DNA from: Clostridia bacterium
Lineage (GTDB): Bacteria > Bacillota > Clostridia > Oscillospirales > Acutalibacteraceae
NCBI GenBank assembly: GCA_017395425.1
Contig: JAFPUM010000021.1
Span: 1-42,676 of the forward strand
DNA: 42,676 bases
Direction of reading: 5' to 3'
A model generated the notes under the pieces. The model did no database searches and had not been told where the DNA came from. It worked only from the letters and a program-made list of their open reading frames with translations. Both the position numbers and the translations under genes were made by a program. Shown here one piece after another: positions 15,936 to 25,289 of this stretch (the first letter of the stretch is position 1; every line of letters starts with the position of its first letter).

Positions 15936-16226
15936 ATGAAACTCATTAATGTAGGCTATGGCAACATGGTTGCCGTCAGCCATATCATAGCCATCGTCAG
16001 TCCCGACTCCGCACCCATCAAGCGCATGGTGCAGGACGCCAGGGAACGGGGCAGCGCAATAGACGCAACATTCGGTCGGCGCACCAAAGCGGTCATTTTT
16101 ACCGACAGCGGTTATGTGATTCTGTCGGCCATACAGCCTAAGCACATTGCCGGACGGCTGGAGAATCGCGATGAGAATGGCTCCGATGAAAGTGAGGTAA
16201 ATGAGGAAAATGAAGCAATCGACTGA
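15936..16226 (+). CDS. remA: RemA family DNA-binding regulator (DUF370)
   Basis: The 96-residue protein has the full RemA signature: [56 protein letters not shown] and [15 protein letters not shown]. In B. subtilis RemA activates biofilm-matrix genes, and in many Clostridia it sits next to gmk. The acidic tail of about 20 residues after IAGRL is longer than usual and overlaps the start of gmk by 26 bases, suggesting translational coupling. Confidence 0.93.
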   Translation: MKLINVGYGNMVAVSHIIAIVSPDSAPIKRMVQDARERGSAIDATFGRRTKAVIFTDSGYVILSAIQPKHIAGRLENRDENGSDESEVNEENEAID

Positions 16227-16863
16227 AAGAGGGCTGGTGGTCATTGTATCCGGTCCGTCGGCTTCCGGCAAAGGGACGGTGGTAGACCGTACCATGGAAA
16301 AGGCGGGCGAGGAACGTGTCAACCTGCGGCTGTCGGTATCTATGACCACACGCGGCATCGGCAGAAACGAAGTGGACGGAGAATCCTATTATTTTGTCAG
16401 CCGTGAAACCTTTGAAAAAAACATTGCCGAAAACAATCTGCTGGAATACAACAGTTATGCCGGTGAATATTACGGCACGCCCAAGAGCATGATAGAAGAA
16501 TGGCTGGACGACGGATGCAGCGTCATTCTGGAAATTGACGTCAACGGCGCCAAACAGGTGCTCAGGCAGTACCCGCAGGCGGTGACGGTGTATATCCTGC
16601 CGCCTTCCTTCCGCGAACTGGAGTGCCGCCTGCGCAACCGCAACCGCGACAGCGAGGAAAAAATCCGCTACCGCCTTGCCAAGGGCAAGGACGAAATTCC
16701 CGAGGCGCGGTGGTACGATTACATTCTGGTCAACGATATCATTGAGGAATCGGCGGATGACCTGCTGAGTATTATTAAGGCGGAACTGAACAACCGCGCG
16801 CGTATTGAGTATAAGATTGACGAGGTGCTGGAAACATATGGAGAAGATTCGCAGAACAATTGA
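16201..16863 (+). CDS. gmk: Guanylate kinase
   Basis: Gmk phosphorylates GMP to GDP in purine nucleotide synthesis. The P-loop [10 protein letters not shown] is at about residues 18-27. The GMP-binding region ([21 protein letters not shown]), the [17 protein letters not shown] motif and the lid ([15 protein letters not shown]) are all present. The length of 220 residues is slightly above the usual 200-210. The start may be 16201 or the ATG at 16210; both have GAGG-type ribosome sites. It overlaps both remA and rpoZ. Confidence 0.96.
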   Translation: MRKMKQSTERGLVVIVSGPSASGKGTVVDRTMEKAGEERVNLRLSVSMTTRGIGRNEVDGESYYFVSRETFEKNIAENNLLEYNSYAGEYYGTPKSMIEEWLDDGCSVILEIDVNGAKQVLRQYPQAVTVYILPPSFRELECRLRNRNRDSEEKIRYRLAKGKDEIPEARWYDYILVNDIIEESADDLLSIIKAELNNRARIEYKIDEVLETYGEDSQNN

Positions 16864-17224
16864 CGATGTGTTTGAGATGTCGGAGAGCCGCTATTCGCTG
16901 GTCAACGCCATCAGCCGCAAGGCACGCGAAATTGCCGACAAGGCGGAAAGCAACAACGATGTGCTTTACCGCAAGCCGGTCAATATGGTGATCGACCGGC
17001 TGCTCGACGGCAGAGCGACCATTGAACACATCCAGCCGCAGAAATCCGACGAGGATGATTTTAACGCAACGTGGCACGCTTCCTATATGGCGGAAGCCGG
17101 CGTTCCCCTGTATGCCGAGCTGGAAGCGGCGGACGAGGACGAATCCGTCAGGGACGAGGACGCGGATTATGACAGTGACGCGGAAGACGAAGATCCGGAC
17201 AGAGATGAAGACGAGGACGCCTAA
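16838..17224 (+). CDS. rpoZ: RNA polymerase omega subunit with long acidic tail
   Basis: Omega supports assembly of RNA polymerase. Residues 1-60 carry the recognisable core (SRYSLVNAISRKAREIADKA, then KPVNMVIDRLLDGRATIE). The protein is 128 residues, while most Firmicute omegas are 65-85. The extra 60 residues end in an Asp/Glu run (DEDADYDSDAEDEDPDRDED). The start at 16838 has GAGGTG and fits the family; the frame stays open to 16805. It overlaps the gmk end by 26 bases. priA follows at 39 bases; coaBC, which usually sits between them, is absent. Confidence 0.88.
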   Translation: MEKIRRTIDDVFEMSESRYSLVNAISRKAREIADKAESNNDVLYRKPVNMVIDRLLDGRATIEHIQPQKSDEDDFNATWHASYMAEAGVPLYAELEAADEDESVRDEDADYDSDAEDEDPDRDEDEDA

Positions 17225-17263
17225 CCTGTCCTCCTTTTCCCGTACACAGGAGGCATCTGCTGC

Positions 17264-19723
17264 ATGAAATACGCCAAGGTGGCGGTGGAAAATACGGTTT
17301 ATGATTTTGACAAGCTGTTTGATTATGCCGTCCCTGTGGAGTACATCGCGGCAGCCGTTCCGGGCTGCCGGGTGCTGGTGCCGTTCGGGCGGGGGAATCA
17401 AAAGCGGCAGGGCGTGATTTTCGCAATCTGTGATAAAACATCATACGACAAAATCAAGCCGTTCTCAAGCCTGCTGGACGATGCACCGGTACTCTCCGCG
17501 GAAATGATCAGGATGGCGGAATGGTTCCGCGATAATTACTATTGCACCTATTATGAGGCTGCCAAGGTGATGCTCCCCACCGGCATCAATGTGCGGTTGG
17601 TTACTTCCTACCGTGCTTCCAGGCAGCTTACCCGCGAAGCAGTGGCGCGGCAGGACGACGTCACGCCGCAGCAGCGAAAGATTCTGGAGATGTTTCTCTC
17701 CAACAAAGGACTGGTGCTGGAAAAGCAGCATATCACCGAGATCATGAACCTGCCCGCGCATTCCGCCATTCCCGACAAGCTGGTGGAAAAGGGCTATCTG
17801 GTGCGCACGGACGACGCCGTGCGAAAAATCAAGGACGCCAATATTAAAATGGCAGCCCTTTGTGAAGACGCCGACCGGCTGGATGGCATCACCCTCACAC
17901 CCAAGCAGCGGGAGATTGTTACGCTGCTCCGGGATGTGCAGACCGCGTCGGTGAAAGAAATCTGCTATTTTACAGGTATCTCGCAGGCGGTGGTGGATAT
18001 TCTTGCCAAAAAAGGCGTCATCCGCTATTACGAAGAAGAGGTCTACCGCAATCCCTATGCCCGCGTCAATCAGTCGGACGAAGGACGGGTGCTGCTTTCT
18101 CCGCAGCAGCAGACCGCGTTTGAAAACCTGTACCGGCTTTACAAAGAAGATCAGTTTCACGTTTCGCTGCTGTTCGGCGTGACCGGAAGCGGCAAAACGT
18201 CTGTATTTCTGCGCCTGATCGATGAGGTACTGGGCGAGGGCAAGGGCATCATTGTCATGGTGCCGGAAATCGCGCTCACTTCACAGACCTTGCAGAAATT
18301 CCACGCGCGTTACGGCAGCCGCGTGGCGGTGTTCCACAGCGGACTGTCGCTCGCGCAGCGGCTCGACGAATGGAAGCGCGTGCGCGACGGCGACGCGCAG
18401 ATTGCCGTCGGCACGCGTTCGGCGATTTTTGCGCCGTTTGAACGGCTGGGATTGGTCATCATCGATGAGGAGCAGGAATACACCTATAAATCCGAAAAGA
18501 ATCCCCGGTTTCATGCCCGCGACGCGGCGCGTTTCCGCTGTGCCTATCACAGGGCGCTGCTGGTACTGGCGTCCGCGACGCCTTCTATCGAAACCTATTA
18601 CAACGCCACAGAAGCGGGACGCTACGATTATCAGGTGCTCACCAAGCGGTACGGCGACGCGATTCTGCCCGATGTGGAAAAGATAGATATCTCCCGCATG
18701 GACGCCGCGGAAGGTCTGATCAGTCCGCCGCTCTATCACGCGCTCAGGGAAAATCTGGCGAACGGACAGCAATCCATTCTGCTCAATAACCGGCGGGGAT
18801 TTCACACCTTTGTGTCCTGCCGTGCCTGCGGCGAAGTGGTATCCTGTCCGCATTGCAGCGTTTCGATGACCTACCACAGCGACAACCGCCGCCTGATGTG
18901 CCATTACTGCGGCTATTCGGTGCCGCTGCCGGGCAGCTGCCCGTCCTGCGGTACGCCGCAGCTTCGCTTTGCGGGACACGGTACGCAGAAGGCGGAGGAA
19001 GAACTGGCAAACCTTTTCCCCCAAGCGCGTATTCTGCGCATGGACGCCGATACCATGACACGGCGTTCTTCTTATGACAAAAAGCTCGGCGATTTTGCCG
19101 CCGGGCAGTATGATATCATGATCGGCACCCAGATGGTCGCCAAAGGGCTGGATTTTGAGCGGGTCACGCTGGTCGGGGTGCTGATGGCGGATCAGGCGCT
19201 TTACAGCGACGATTTCCGTAGCTATGAACGCGCGTTTTCCCTGCTCACGCAGGTGGTTGGACGTTCGGGTCGCGGCGACCGCAAGGGTCGCGCCCTGATT
19301 CAGACCGTCACGCCGGATAATCCCGTGATTGAGTTGGCAGCGCGGCAGGATTATAAAAAGTTCTATGAGAATGAGATTGTGCTGCGGCGCGCCATGCTGT
19401 ATCCGCCGTTTGCGGATCTCTGCATGGTGGGCTTTGTGGGGAACGGCGACGATTCTACCGCGCAGGCGGCGCAGCGTTTTCTGGAGATGCTCAAGCGTCT
19501 CACACAACAGGAATATGCCGACGTACCGCTTCGGGTGCTGGGACCTTCTCCCGCCGCCGTCAAAAAGGTAAGCGAACGCTATCGCTACAAGCTGCTGCTC
19601 AAATGCCGCAACAATTCCCGCTTCCGGGCGTTGATGCACGCGCTGCTCTGCGCATTCGGCGGTGATTCCGCCAATAAGGACATTACCGCCTATGCGGATA
19701 TGAATCCCGACAGCGTATGGTAA
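17264..19723 (+). CDS. priA: Primosomal protein N' (PriA helicase)
   Basis: PriA is the 3'-5' superfamily 2 helicase that restarts stalled replication forks. The 819-residue protein has the 3'-DNA-binding domain (AVENTVYDFDKLFDYAVP), the Walker A motif GVTGSGKTSVF near residue 305, and a DEEQE helicase box. The zinc-binding region has eight Cys in four CxxC-type pairs (CRAC, CPHC, CHYC, CPSC). The helicase core continues with GTQKAEEEL and MIGTQMVAKGLDFERVTLVG. DEEQE replaces the more common DEEHE. It has a good AGGAGG site and the usual place between rpoZ and def. Confidence 0.96.
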   Translation: MKYAKVAVENTVYDFDKLFDYAVPVEYIAAAVPGCRVLVPFGRGNQKRQGVIFAICDKTSYDKIKPFSSLLDDAPVLSAEMIRMAEWFRDNYYCTYYEAAKVMLPTGINVRLVTSYRASRQLTREAVARQDDVTPQQRKILEMFLSNKGLVLEKQHITEIMNLPAHSAIPDKLVEKGYLVRTDDAVRKIKDANIKMAALCEDADRLDGITLTPKQREIVTLLRDVQTASVKEICYFTGISQAVVDILAKKGVIRYYEEEVYRNPYARVNQSDEGRVLLSPQQQTAFENLYRLYKEDQFHVSLLFGVTGSGKTSVFLRLIDEVLGEGKGIIVMVPEIALTSQTLQKFHARYGSRVAVFHSGLSLAQRLDEWKRVRDGDAQIAVGTRSAIFAPFERLGLVIIDEEQEYTYKSEKNPRFHARDAARFRCAYHRALLVLASATPSIETYYNATEAGRYDYQVLTKRYGDAILPDVEKIDISRMDAAEGLISPPLYHALRENLANGQQSILLNNRRGFHTFVSCRACGEVVSCPHCSVSMTYHSDNRRLMCHYCGYSVPLPGSCPSCGTPQLRFAGHGTQKAEEELANLFPQARILRMDADTMTRRSSYDKKLGDFAAGQYDIMIGTQMVAKGLDFERVTLVGVLMADQALYSDDFRSYERAFSLLTQVVGRSGRGDRKGRALIQTVTPDNPVIELAARQDYKKFYENEIVLRRAMLYPPFADLCMVGFVGNGDDSTAQAAQRFLEMLKRLTQQEYADVPLRVLGPSPAAVKKVSERYRYKLLLKCRNNSRFRALMHALLCAFGGDSANKDITAYADMNPDSVW

Positions 19724-19781
19724 AGATTTTCCAAGTAGATAAATGTTTTTTCGGCAAACACCAAAGAAAGGAACGTAATCT

Positions 19782-20267
19782 ATGGCACTCAGACAAATTG
19801 TAAAAGAGGGAGACCGCGTTCTGCGCAAGCAATGCCGTCCCGTCACGTCCTTCGATCAGAAGCTGTGGACGCTGCTGGACGATATGAACGAAACGCTCGA
19901 CCAGGCGCAGGGGCTGGGACTGGCAGCGCCGCAGGTGGGCATTTTAAGAAGAGTGGTTGTCATTCATATGAATGACGAGGTGCTGGAGATGGTCAACCCC
20001 GAAATCATCGAGCGCCGCGGGGAACAGGAGTGCATGGAGGGCTGTCTGTCCATTCCGGGCGAATGGGGCATCCTCAACCGCCCCGAATTTGTGAAGGTAC
20101 GCTACTACGACCGTCACGGCGATTGTTATGAAGTGGAGGGCGACGGACTGTTCGCGTCCTGCGCCAGCCACGAGACCGATCATCTCGACGGTATTCTCTA
20201 TACAGACAAAGTCATTCGCATGGTGGATCCCTCCGAACTGGAAGAGGCACAGCAACCCGAAGAATGA
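19782..20267 (+). CDS. def: Peptide deformylase
   Basis: Def removes the formyl group from new proteins using a bound metal. The 161-residue protein has the three family motifs: GLGLAAPQVG, ECMEGCLSIPG (metal-ligand Cys) and SHETDHLDG (metal-ligand His pair with catalytic Glu). Length and order are typical. It is 58 bases after priA and 25 bases before fmt, the enzyme that adds the formyl group, as in most Firmicutes. AGAAAGGA precedes the ATG. Confidence 0.96.
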   Translation: MALRQIVKEGDRVLRKQCRPVTSFDQKLWTLLDDMNETLDQAQGLGLAAPQVGILRRVVVIHMNDEVLEMVNPEIIERRGEQECMEGCLSIPGEWGILNRPEFVKVRYYDRHGDCYEVEGDGLFASCASHETDHLDGILYTDKVIRMVDPSELEEAQQPEE

Positions 20268-20292
20268 CCGCAAGAGAGAAAGGTGAACGCCA

Positions 20293-21222
20293 ATGAAGCT
20301 GATTTTTATGGGAACGCCCGACTTCGCGGTGCCGGCGATTGACGCGTTGATCGCGGCAGGGCATGACATCGCGGCGGTATTTTCCCAGCCGGATAAGCCC
20401 AAGGGGCGCGGCTATACCCTCACGCCGCCGCCGGTCAAGGTCAGGGCGCTCGAGCACGGCATTCCCGTCTGGCAGCCCGCAAGCATGAGAGACGGCGAGG
20501 CGCTGAAAATATTTGAGGAAATACAACCTGATGTCGCGGTGGTCATCGCCTACGGACGGATTCTGCCCAAGGAGATTCTCGACACGCCGAAATACGGCTG
20601 CATCAATGTTCACGCGTCGCTGCTGCCCAGATACCGGGGCGCCGCGCCGATTCAGTGGAGCGTCATCGACGGCGAAGCGGTGACAGGCGTCACCACGCAG
20701 CAGATGGACGTGGGACTGGATACCGGCGATATTCTGATGACAAGCGAAACGCCGATCGATCCCGACGAGACGGCGGGAGAACTGCATGACCGCCTCTCGG
20801 AAATGAGCGCGAAGCTCATTGTGGATACGCTGGCGGCGCTCGAAAAAGGGGAACTGCACCCCCAAAAACAGGACGACGCGCAGAGCTGTTACGCCAGAAT
20901 GCTGACCAAGGAACTGTGCGCCGTGGATTGGCAGAAGGACGCGCAGACCATCCATAATCAGATCCGGGGGCTGTCGCCGTGGCCGGTCGCGGTCGCGGTG
21001 CTGGAGGGTAAAAAGCTCAAGCTCCATCGTTCGGCGGTGTCGGATCTGTCGGACGACAACGCGCGGTGCGGCGAGGTGATTTGTCTCGAACCCTTCACGG
21101 TACAGTGCGGCAACCACACTGCCATTGAGCTGCTCGAAATACAGGCGGAAGGCAAAAAACGCATGACGACGCAGGATTATCTGAGAGGTCACAAAATAGC
21201 ATTGGGAACGGTTCTGCAATAA
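20293..21222 (+). CDS. fmt: Methionyl-tRNA formyltransferase
   Basis: Fmt formylates initiator Met-tRNA with 10-formyl-tetrahydrofolate. The 309-residue protein starts MKLIFMGTPDFAVPAID and has the formyl-folate-binding and catalytic region INVHASLLPRYRGAAPIQW, with catalytic Asn and His, then DVGLDTGDIL. A C-terminal OB-like domain completes the usual length. AGAAAGG precedes the ATG. It forms the standard def-fmt pair. Confidence 0.96.
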   Translation: MKLIFMGTPDFAVPAIDALIAAGHDIAAVFSQPDKPKGRGYTLTPPPVKVRALEHGIPVWQPASMRDGEALKIFEEIQPDVAVVIAYGRILPKEILDTPKYGCINVHASLLPRYRGAAPIQWSVIDGEAVTGVTTQQMDVGLDTGDILMTSETPIDPDETAGELHDRLSEMSAKLIVDTLAALEKGELHPQKQDDAQSCYARMLTKELCAVDWQKDAQTIHNQIRGLSPWPVAVAVLEGKKLKLHRSAVSDLSDDNARCGEVICLEPFTVQCGNHTAIELLEIQAEGKKRMTTQDYLRGHKIALGTVLQ

Positions 21223-21268
21223 CAGCAGATTCAGTATAACTTCTTTCATAGAAAGGATGACGTAAAAC

Positions 21269-22051
21269 ATGTTACAGGCATTGACACTGTTCGCACAGGG
21301 TGCGTACACCGATCAGTACGGCGCCATCGGCTCGGGCTATTCCGGTCTGGGAATCGGCATGGATTATTATTACATCCTGCTGGTCATTCCCGCCATGCTC
21401 ATCGCTCTCTTTGCGCAGGCAAAGGTCAAATCGGCTTACAAAAAGTACTCGCAGGTGGGCAATTCCCGCAATCTGACCGGTGCGCAGGCGGCGAGAATGA
21501 TTCTCGACAGCCACGGTCTGACCTATGTTCCCATCAACGTGGTGCAGGGAGAACTGACCGACCACTTCAACCCGACCGACAACACCGTGAACCTTTCGCC
21601 TGACGTGTACAACGGCACATCGGTGGCTTCCATCGGCATTGCCTCGCATGAGGTGGGTCACGCGATTCAGCACGCGGAGGGCTATTTCCCCAACAAGCTC
21701 CGCGCCGCGATTATCCCGGTGACGAATTTCGGCTCGCAGGTCTCCATGATTCTCATTTTAATCGGTCTGGTCATGAGCAGCTTCGTCTGGCTGGCGTGGC
21801 TGGGCGTGATTCTCTATTCGACCGCGACGCTGTTCCAGCTTGTGACGCTGCCGGTCGAATTCAACGCCAGCAACCGCGCGCTCAAGCACATCAAGGAGCT
21901 TGGCATCGCCGGCGACGACGACTACAAAGGCGTCAAGAAGGTGCTGTCCGCAGCAGCCATGACCTATGTGGCGGCGCTCATCACGTCTCTCGCCAGCTTC
22001 CTGCGTCTGCTGCTCATCGTGCGCGGCAGCGACAGCCGCAGCAGAAGATAA
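21269..22051 (+). CDS. Membrane zinc metallopeptidase (YugP family)
   Basis: The 260-residue protein matches the neutral zinc metallopeptidase family PF04298. It has an N-terminal membrane span (YYILLVIPAMLIALFAQAKV), the zinc site HEVGH at residues 127-131 in IASHEVGHAIQHAEGY, the upstream family motif LTGAQAARMILDSHG, and two further hydrophobic segments. It is probably an integral membrane protease of unknown substrate. It lies between fmt and rsmB. As I recall, this insertion is common in Clostridia but not in B. subtilis, where the homologue yugP lies elsewhere. A Ser/Arg tail ends 4 bases before rsmB. Confidence 0.9.
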   Translation: MLQALTLFAQGAYTDQYGAIGSGYSGLGIGMDYYYILLVIPAMLIALFAQAKVKSAYKKYSQVGNSRNLTGAQAARMILDSHGLTYVPINVVQGELTDHFNPTDNTVNLSPDVYNGTSVASIGIASHEVGHAIQHAEGYFPNKLRAAIIPVTNFGSQVSMILILIGLVMSSFVWLAWLGVILYSTATLFQLVTLPVEFNASNRALKHIKELGIAGDDDYKGVKKVLSAAAMTYVAALITSLASFLRLLLIVRGSDSRSRR

Positions 22052-22055
22052 CGCG

Positions 22056-23450
22056 ATGGCACACAACGCAAATCGCCCGGATCCTATCAGCCGTCCGAAC
22101 CATACTGCCCCCGCCAATCCCCGCATGACCGCCTATCGGGTGCTGATGCAGGTGGATGGCGAGGGCGGCTATTCTAATATTGCCCTGAACGCGGCGCTCA
22201 GCGGAACAAGTCTGGCGCCGCGCGACAAGGCGTTTGTCACACGGCTGGTGTACGGGGTGCTGGAGCATGAGGAATACCTCGACCATGTGATAGGCAGCTA
22301 TGTCAGAAACGGCGGCGGGGGAAAAATCGAGCCCGCCGTGCGCTGTCTGCTGCGCATGGCTGTGTATCAGATGGCCTTTCTTGACACGCCCGACGCGGCG
22401 GCGGTCAATGAGAGTGTCAATCTTGCCAAAAAGCTGAAGCTGTTCCGCGCGACCGGTTTTATCAATGGGCTGCTGCGGCATTATATCCGCGACGGGAAGC
22501 AGGTAAAACTGCCCGACCCGCACAGGCAGCCCGACCGTTACTTGAGTGTAACCTATTCCTGTCCGCTGTGGCTGGTGAAGCTGTGGCGGGAGGCTTACGG
22601 AGACGCGCTCTGTGAGGGAATTCTGTCGCGTCTGACCGAACGTCCGCCGCTCTTCGCGCGGGTTAATACCACCCGTGTTTCCACCGAAACATTACAGCGC
22701 GCATTGGCGGAATGCGGCGTGAATGCGGAACCGTCGGCGGTTCTGCCCGACTGTCTGCTGCTTTCCCACACCGGCGCGATTCAGGAGACGCCCCCGTATC
22801 TCAGGGGAGAATTCCATGTGCAGGACGGTTCCTCCCAGCTTTGCTGTCTGCTGGCAGCCCCTTCGCCCGGCGATACGGTGTACGACGTATGCGCCGCGCC
22901 CGGCGGCAAGAGTTTTACGATAGCCGAACGCATGGGCAATGTGGGAAAGGTGATCTCCTGCGACATTCACCCCCACCGCGTCGCGCTGATCGCGGAAGGA
23001 GCGGAACGGCTGGTGCTGGATTGCATCCAGCCCACCGTGCGGGACGCGCTGTCGGACGACGGGGAAGCGGGCTGTGCCGATCTGGTGCTGTGCGACGTAC
23101 CCTGTTCGGGGCTGGGCATTATCCGCCGCAAGCCGGATATCAAACGCAAGCCGTGGAGCGAAATCCAAGACCTGCCCGCGCTGCAATACGACATTCTCAC
23201 CCACGCGGCGCGTCTAGTAAAGCCGGGCGGACGGCTGGTGTATTCCACCTGTACGCTCCGTCCCGCCGAAAACGGCGGCGTGGTGGAACGGTTCCTGAAG
23301 GGCTGCCCGGATTTTGAACCCTGCGCCATGACGCTGCCTTCCGGCTGGAAACGGCTGATACAGGAACCGGCGCATATGCTCACGGTGTTCCCGCAGACGG
23401 CGGATACCGACGGCTTTTTTATTGCGACAGTCAGGAGGAGAACAAACTGA
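22056..23450 (+). CDS. rsmB: 16S rRNA (cytosine-C5) methyltransferase RsmB
   Basis: RsmB methylates C967 of 16S rRNA. The 464-residue protein has the N-terminal NusB-like RNA-binding domain (RMTAYRVLMQVDGEGGYSNI to about residue 160). The Rossmann methyltransferase domain has the SAM motif VYDVCAAPGGKS, the catalytic motifs DVPCSGLGI and STCTLRPAEN with their two Cys, and RRKPDIK. The frame is open upstream to 21966, inside the peptidase gene, so the ATG at 22056 is taken as the start; its ribosome site is weak and coupling to the upstream stop is likely. Its end touches the probable start of rlmN. Confidence 0.95.
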   Translation: MAHNANRPDPISRPNHTAPANPRMTAYRVLMQVDGEGGYSNIALNAALSGTSLAPRDKAFVTRLVYGVLEHEEYLDHVIGSYVRNGGGGKIEPAVRCLLRMAVYQMAFLDTPDAAAVNESVNLAKKLKLFRATGFINGLLRHYIRDGKQVKLPDPHRQPDRYLSVTYSCPLWLVKLWREAYGDALCEGILSRLTERPPLFARVNTTRVSTETLQRALAECGVNAEPSAVLPDCLLLSHTGAIQETPPYLRGEFHVQDGSSQLCCLLAAPSPGDTVYDVCAAPGGKSFTIAERMGNVGKVISCDIHPHRVALIAEGAERLVLDCIQPTVRDALSDDGEAGCADLVLCDVPCSGLGIIRRKPDIKRKPWSEIQDLPALQYDILTHAARLVKPGGRLVYSTCTLRPAENGGVVERFLKGCPDFEPCAMTLPSGWKRLIQEPAHMLTVFPQTADTDGFFIATVRRRTN

Positions 23451-23485
23451 TTTCGGAATCCACAGACAGAATCGACATCCGGAGC

Positions 23486-24523
23486 ATGACCAAGCCGGAG
23501 CTGACTCAGCGCTTTCTGGCGGAGGGACTGCCCCGGTTCCGCGCCGATCAGGTATATCAATGGCTTCATGCCAAGGGCGCGGAATCCTTTGACGAAATGA
23601 CCAATCTTTCCAAATCACTGCGGGAAGCTCTGTTACAAAAATATTACATCTTCGGCGTAACCATTGAAAAAAAGCTGGTTTCGGCGTATGATGATACCGT
23701 TAAATACCTGTTCCGTCTCGACGACGGAGAGTATATTGAGAGCGTGCTGATGCACTATCATCACGGCTGGACCATCTGTATTTCCACGCAGGCGGGCTGC
23801 CGTATGGGGTGTGCCTTCTGTGCCACCGGCATGGGCGGACTGGCGCGCAACCTCCGTCCGTCGGAAATGCTTTCGCAGATCACCACCGCCCAGCGGGACA
23901 ACGGTATCCGCATTTCCAACATCGTGCTGATGGGCATGGGAGAACCGCTGGACAATTACGACAACGTGATGCGGTTTCTCGAACTGGTGTCGGACGTGGA
24001 TGGCGTGGGAATCGGTATGCGGCACATATCGCTTTCGACCTGCGGCATTGTCAGCCGCATTTACGAGCTGATTGAACGGCGACCGCAGTTTACGCTGTCG
24101 GTGTCGCTCCATGCGCCCAATGACGCGCTGCGGAGTGAAATGATGCCCATCAACCGCCGCTGGGGCGTGGACGAACTGCTGGAAGCCTGCCGCGCCTATG
24201 CCGAGGCAACCCACCGCCGGATTTCCTTTGAATATTCCCTCATTAAGAATAAAAACGATACCGACGAATGCGCACGCGAACTGGCGGGAAAATTAAAGGG
24301 AATGCTGTGTCATGTCAACCTCATTCCGGTCAACACGGTGAAGGGCAACGGCTTTGAGCGTTCATCGCCGGGACAGATTCAGCGATTTATCAAGATATTG
24401 GAGGACAGCGGCATTACCGCCACTGTCAGAAGAACGTTGGGCGCGGATATCAACGCGTCGTGCGGTCAGCTCCGCCGCAAGCAGAAGGAGGGATCCGATG
24501 GAACTGTTCAGCAGGACAGATAA
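23486..24523 (+). CDS. rlmN: 23S rRNA/tRNA adenine-C2 methyltransferase RlmN
   Basis: RlmN is a radical SAM enzyme that methylates A2503 of 23S rRNA. The radical SAM cluster motif CRMGCAFCATG, the substrate-handling motif LMGMGEPLDNYDNV, and the C-terminal catalytic region TVRRTLGADINASCGQLR are clear. The first ATG (23486) has no ribosome site at proper distance and cuts into the family-typical DIRSMT N-terminus. The same frame continues upstream to a CTG at 23447 or ATT at 23450, placed correctly after AGGAGGAG, so the real start may be one of these and the protein about 12-13 residues longer. It overlaps prpC by 26 bases. Confidence 0.94.
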   Translation: MTKPELTQRFLAEGLPRFRADQVYQWLHAKGAESFDEMTNLSKSLREALLQKYYIFGVTIEKKLVSAYDDTVKYLFRLDDGEYIESVLMHYHHGWTICISTQAGCRMGCAFCATGMGGLARNLRPSEMLSQITTAQRDNGIRISNIVLMGMGEPLDNYDNVMRFLELVSDVDGVGIGMRHISLSTCGIVSRIYELIERRPQFTLSVSLHAPNDALRSEMMPINRRWGVDELLEACRAYAEATHRRISFEYSLIKNKNDTDECARELAGKLKGMLCHVNLIPVNTVKGNGFERSSPGQIQRFIKILEDSGITATVRRTLGADINASCGQLRRKQKEGSDGTVQQDR

Positions 24524-25226
24524 GGGATTGGTCAGAAGCGCCAATCAGGACGCGGAAATGCACGGTATGTTTGAGGACGGCAACGCGTGGGCGATTGTCT
24601 GTGACGGCATGGGCGGCGCCAACGGCGGCAACGTCGCGAGCAGCACCGCCGTGGAGGAAATAGCCGATCAGCTGCGCAAGAATTATCTCAGCGGCATGAC
24701 CGGCAGCGAAATCCGCGACATGGTGGGACGCTCCATCGCGTCCGCCAACATAAAAGTTTACATTGAGGCGCAGGAAGATTTGTCGCTGCGCGGCATGGGT
24801 ACGACCGTTGTGGTGGTGGTGGTATGCGGACATACCGCCTATATCGCCCACGCGGGCGACAGCCGCGCCTATCTGGTGACGGGAGAACGGATCATGCAGC
24901 TCACCACCGATCATTCGGTGGTGCAGGTCATGGTAGACCGCGGCGAACTCACGCAGGCGGAAGCCCGCCGTCATCCCCGCAGGAACCTCATTACCCGCGC
25001 GCTGGGGGTCAAACCCAAACTCGATATTGACTATTGCGAATGCCCGTTCAACAAGGGCGATATTCTTTTGATATGCAGTGACGGTTTATCCAATTATGCC
25101 GATGAAGATCAGATGCGCCGCATACTCAGCGGCAACGACGGCGATCAGGCTGTCAACAAGCTGATTGACACCGCCAATTACAGCGGCGGCGTGGATAACA
25201 TCACCGCGGTGGCGATTTACTGCTGA
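24498..25226 (+). CDS. prpC: PP2C-type protein phosphatase (PrpC/Stp)
   Basis: This Ser/Thr phosphatase reverses phosphorylation by the neighbouring PASTA kinase. The 242-residue protein shows the PP2C metal motifs: SANQDA, VCDGMGGANGG, AGDSRAYLV, CSDGLSNY and GGVDNITAV. The start at 24498 has AAGGAGGG; the longer frame to 24354 lies inside rlmN and is rejected. The prpC-prkC-rsgA order matches the conserved Firmicute cluster. Confidence 0.95.
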   Translation: MELFSRTDKGLVRSANQDAEMHGMFEDGNAWAIVCDGMGGANGGNVASSTAVEEIADQLRKNYLSGMTGSEIRDMVGRSIASANIKVYIEAQEDLSLRGMGTTVVVVVVCGHTAYIAHAGDSRAYLVTGERIMQLTTDHSVVQVMVDRGELTQAEARRHPRRNLITRALGVKPKLDIDYCECPFNKGDILLICSDGLSNYADEDQMRRILSGNDGDQAVNKLIDTANYSGGVDNITAVAIYC

Positions 25227-25289
25227 CGAATTTTTCGACAGCCGCCCGGACGGGTTCCTCTGACGGCGGCAGTAAGGAGTTGTGATAAT

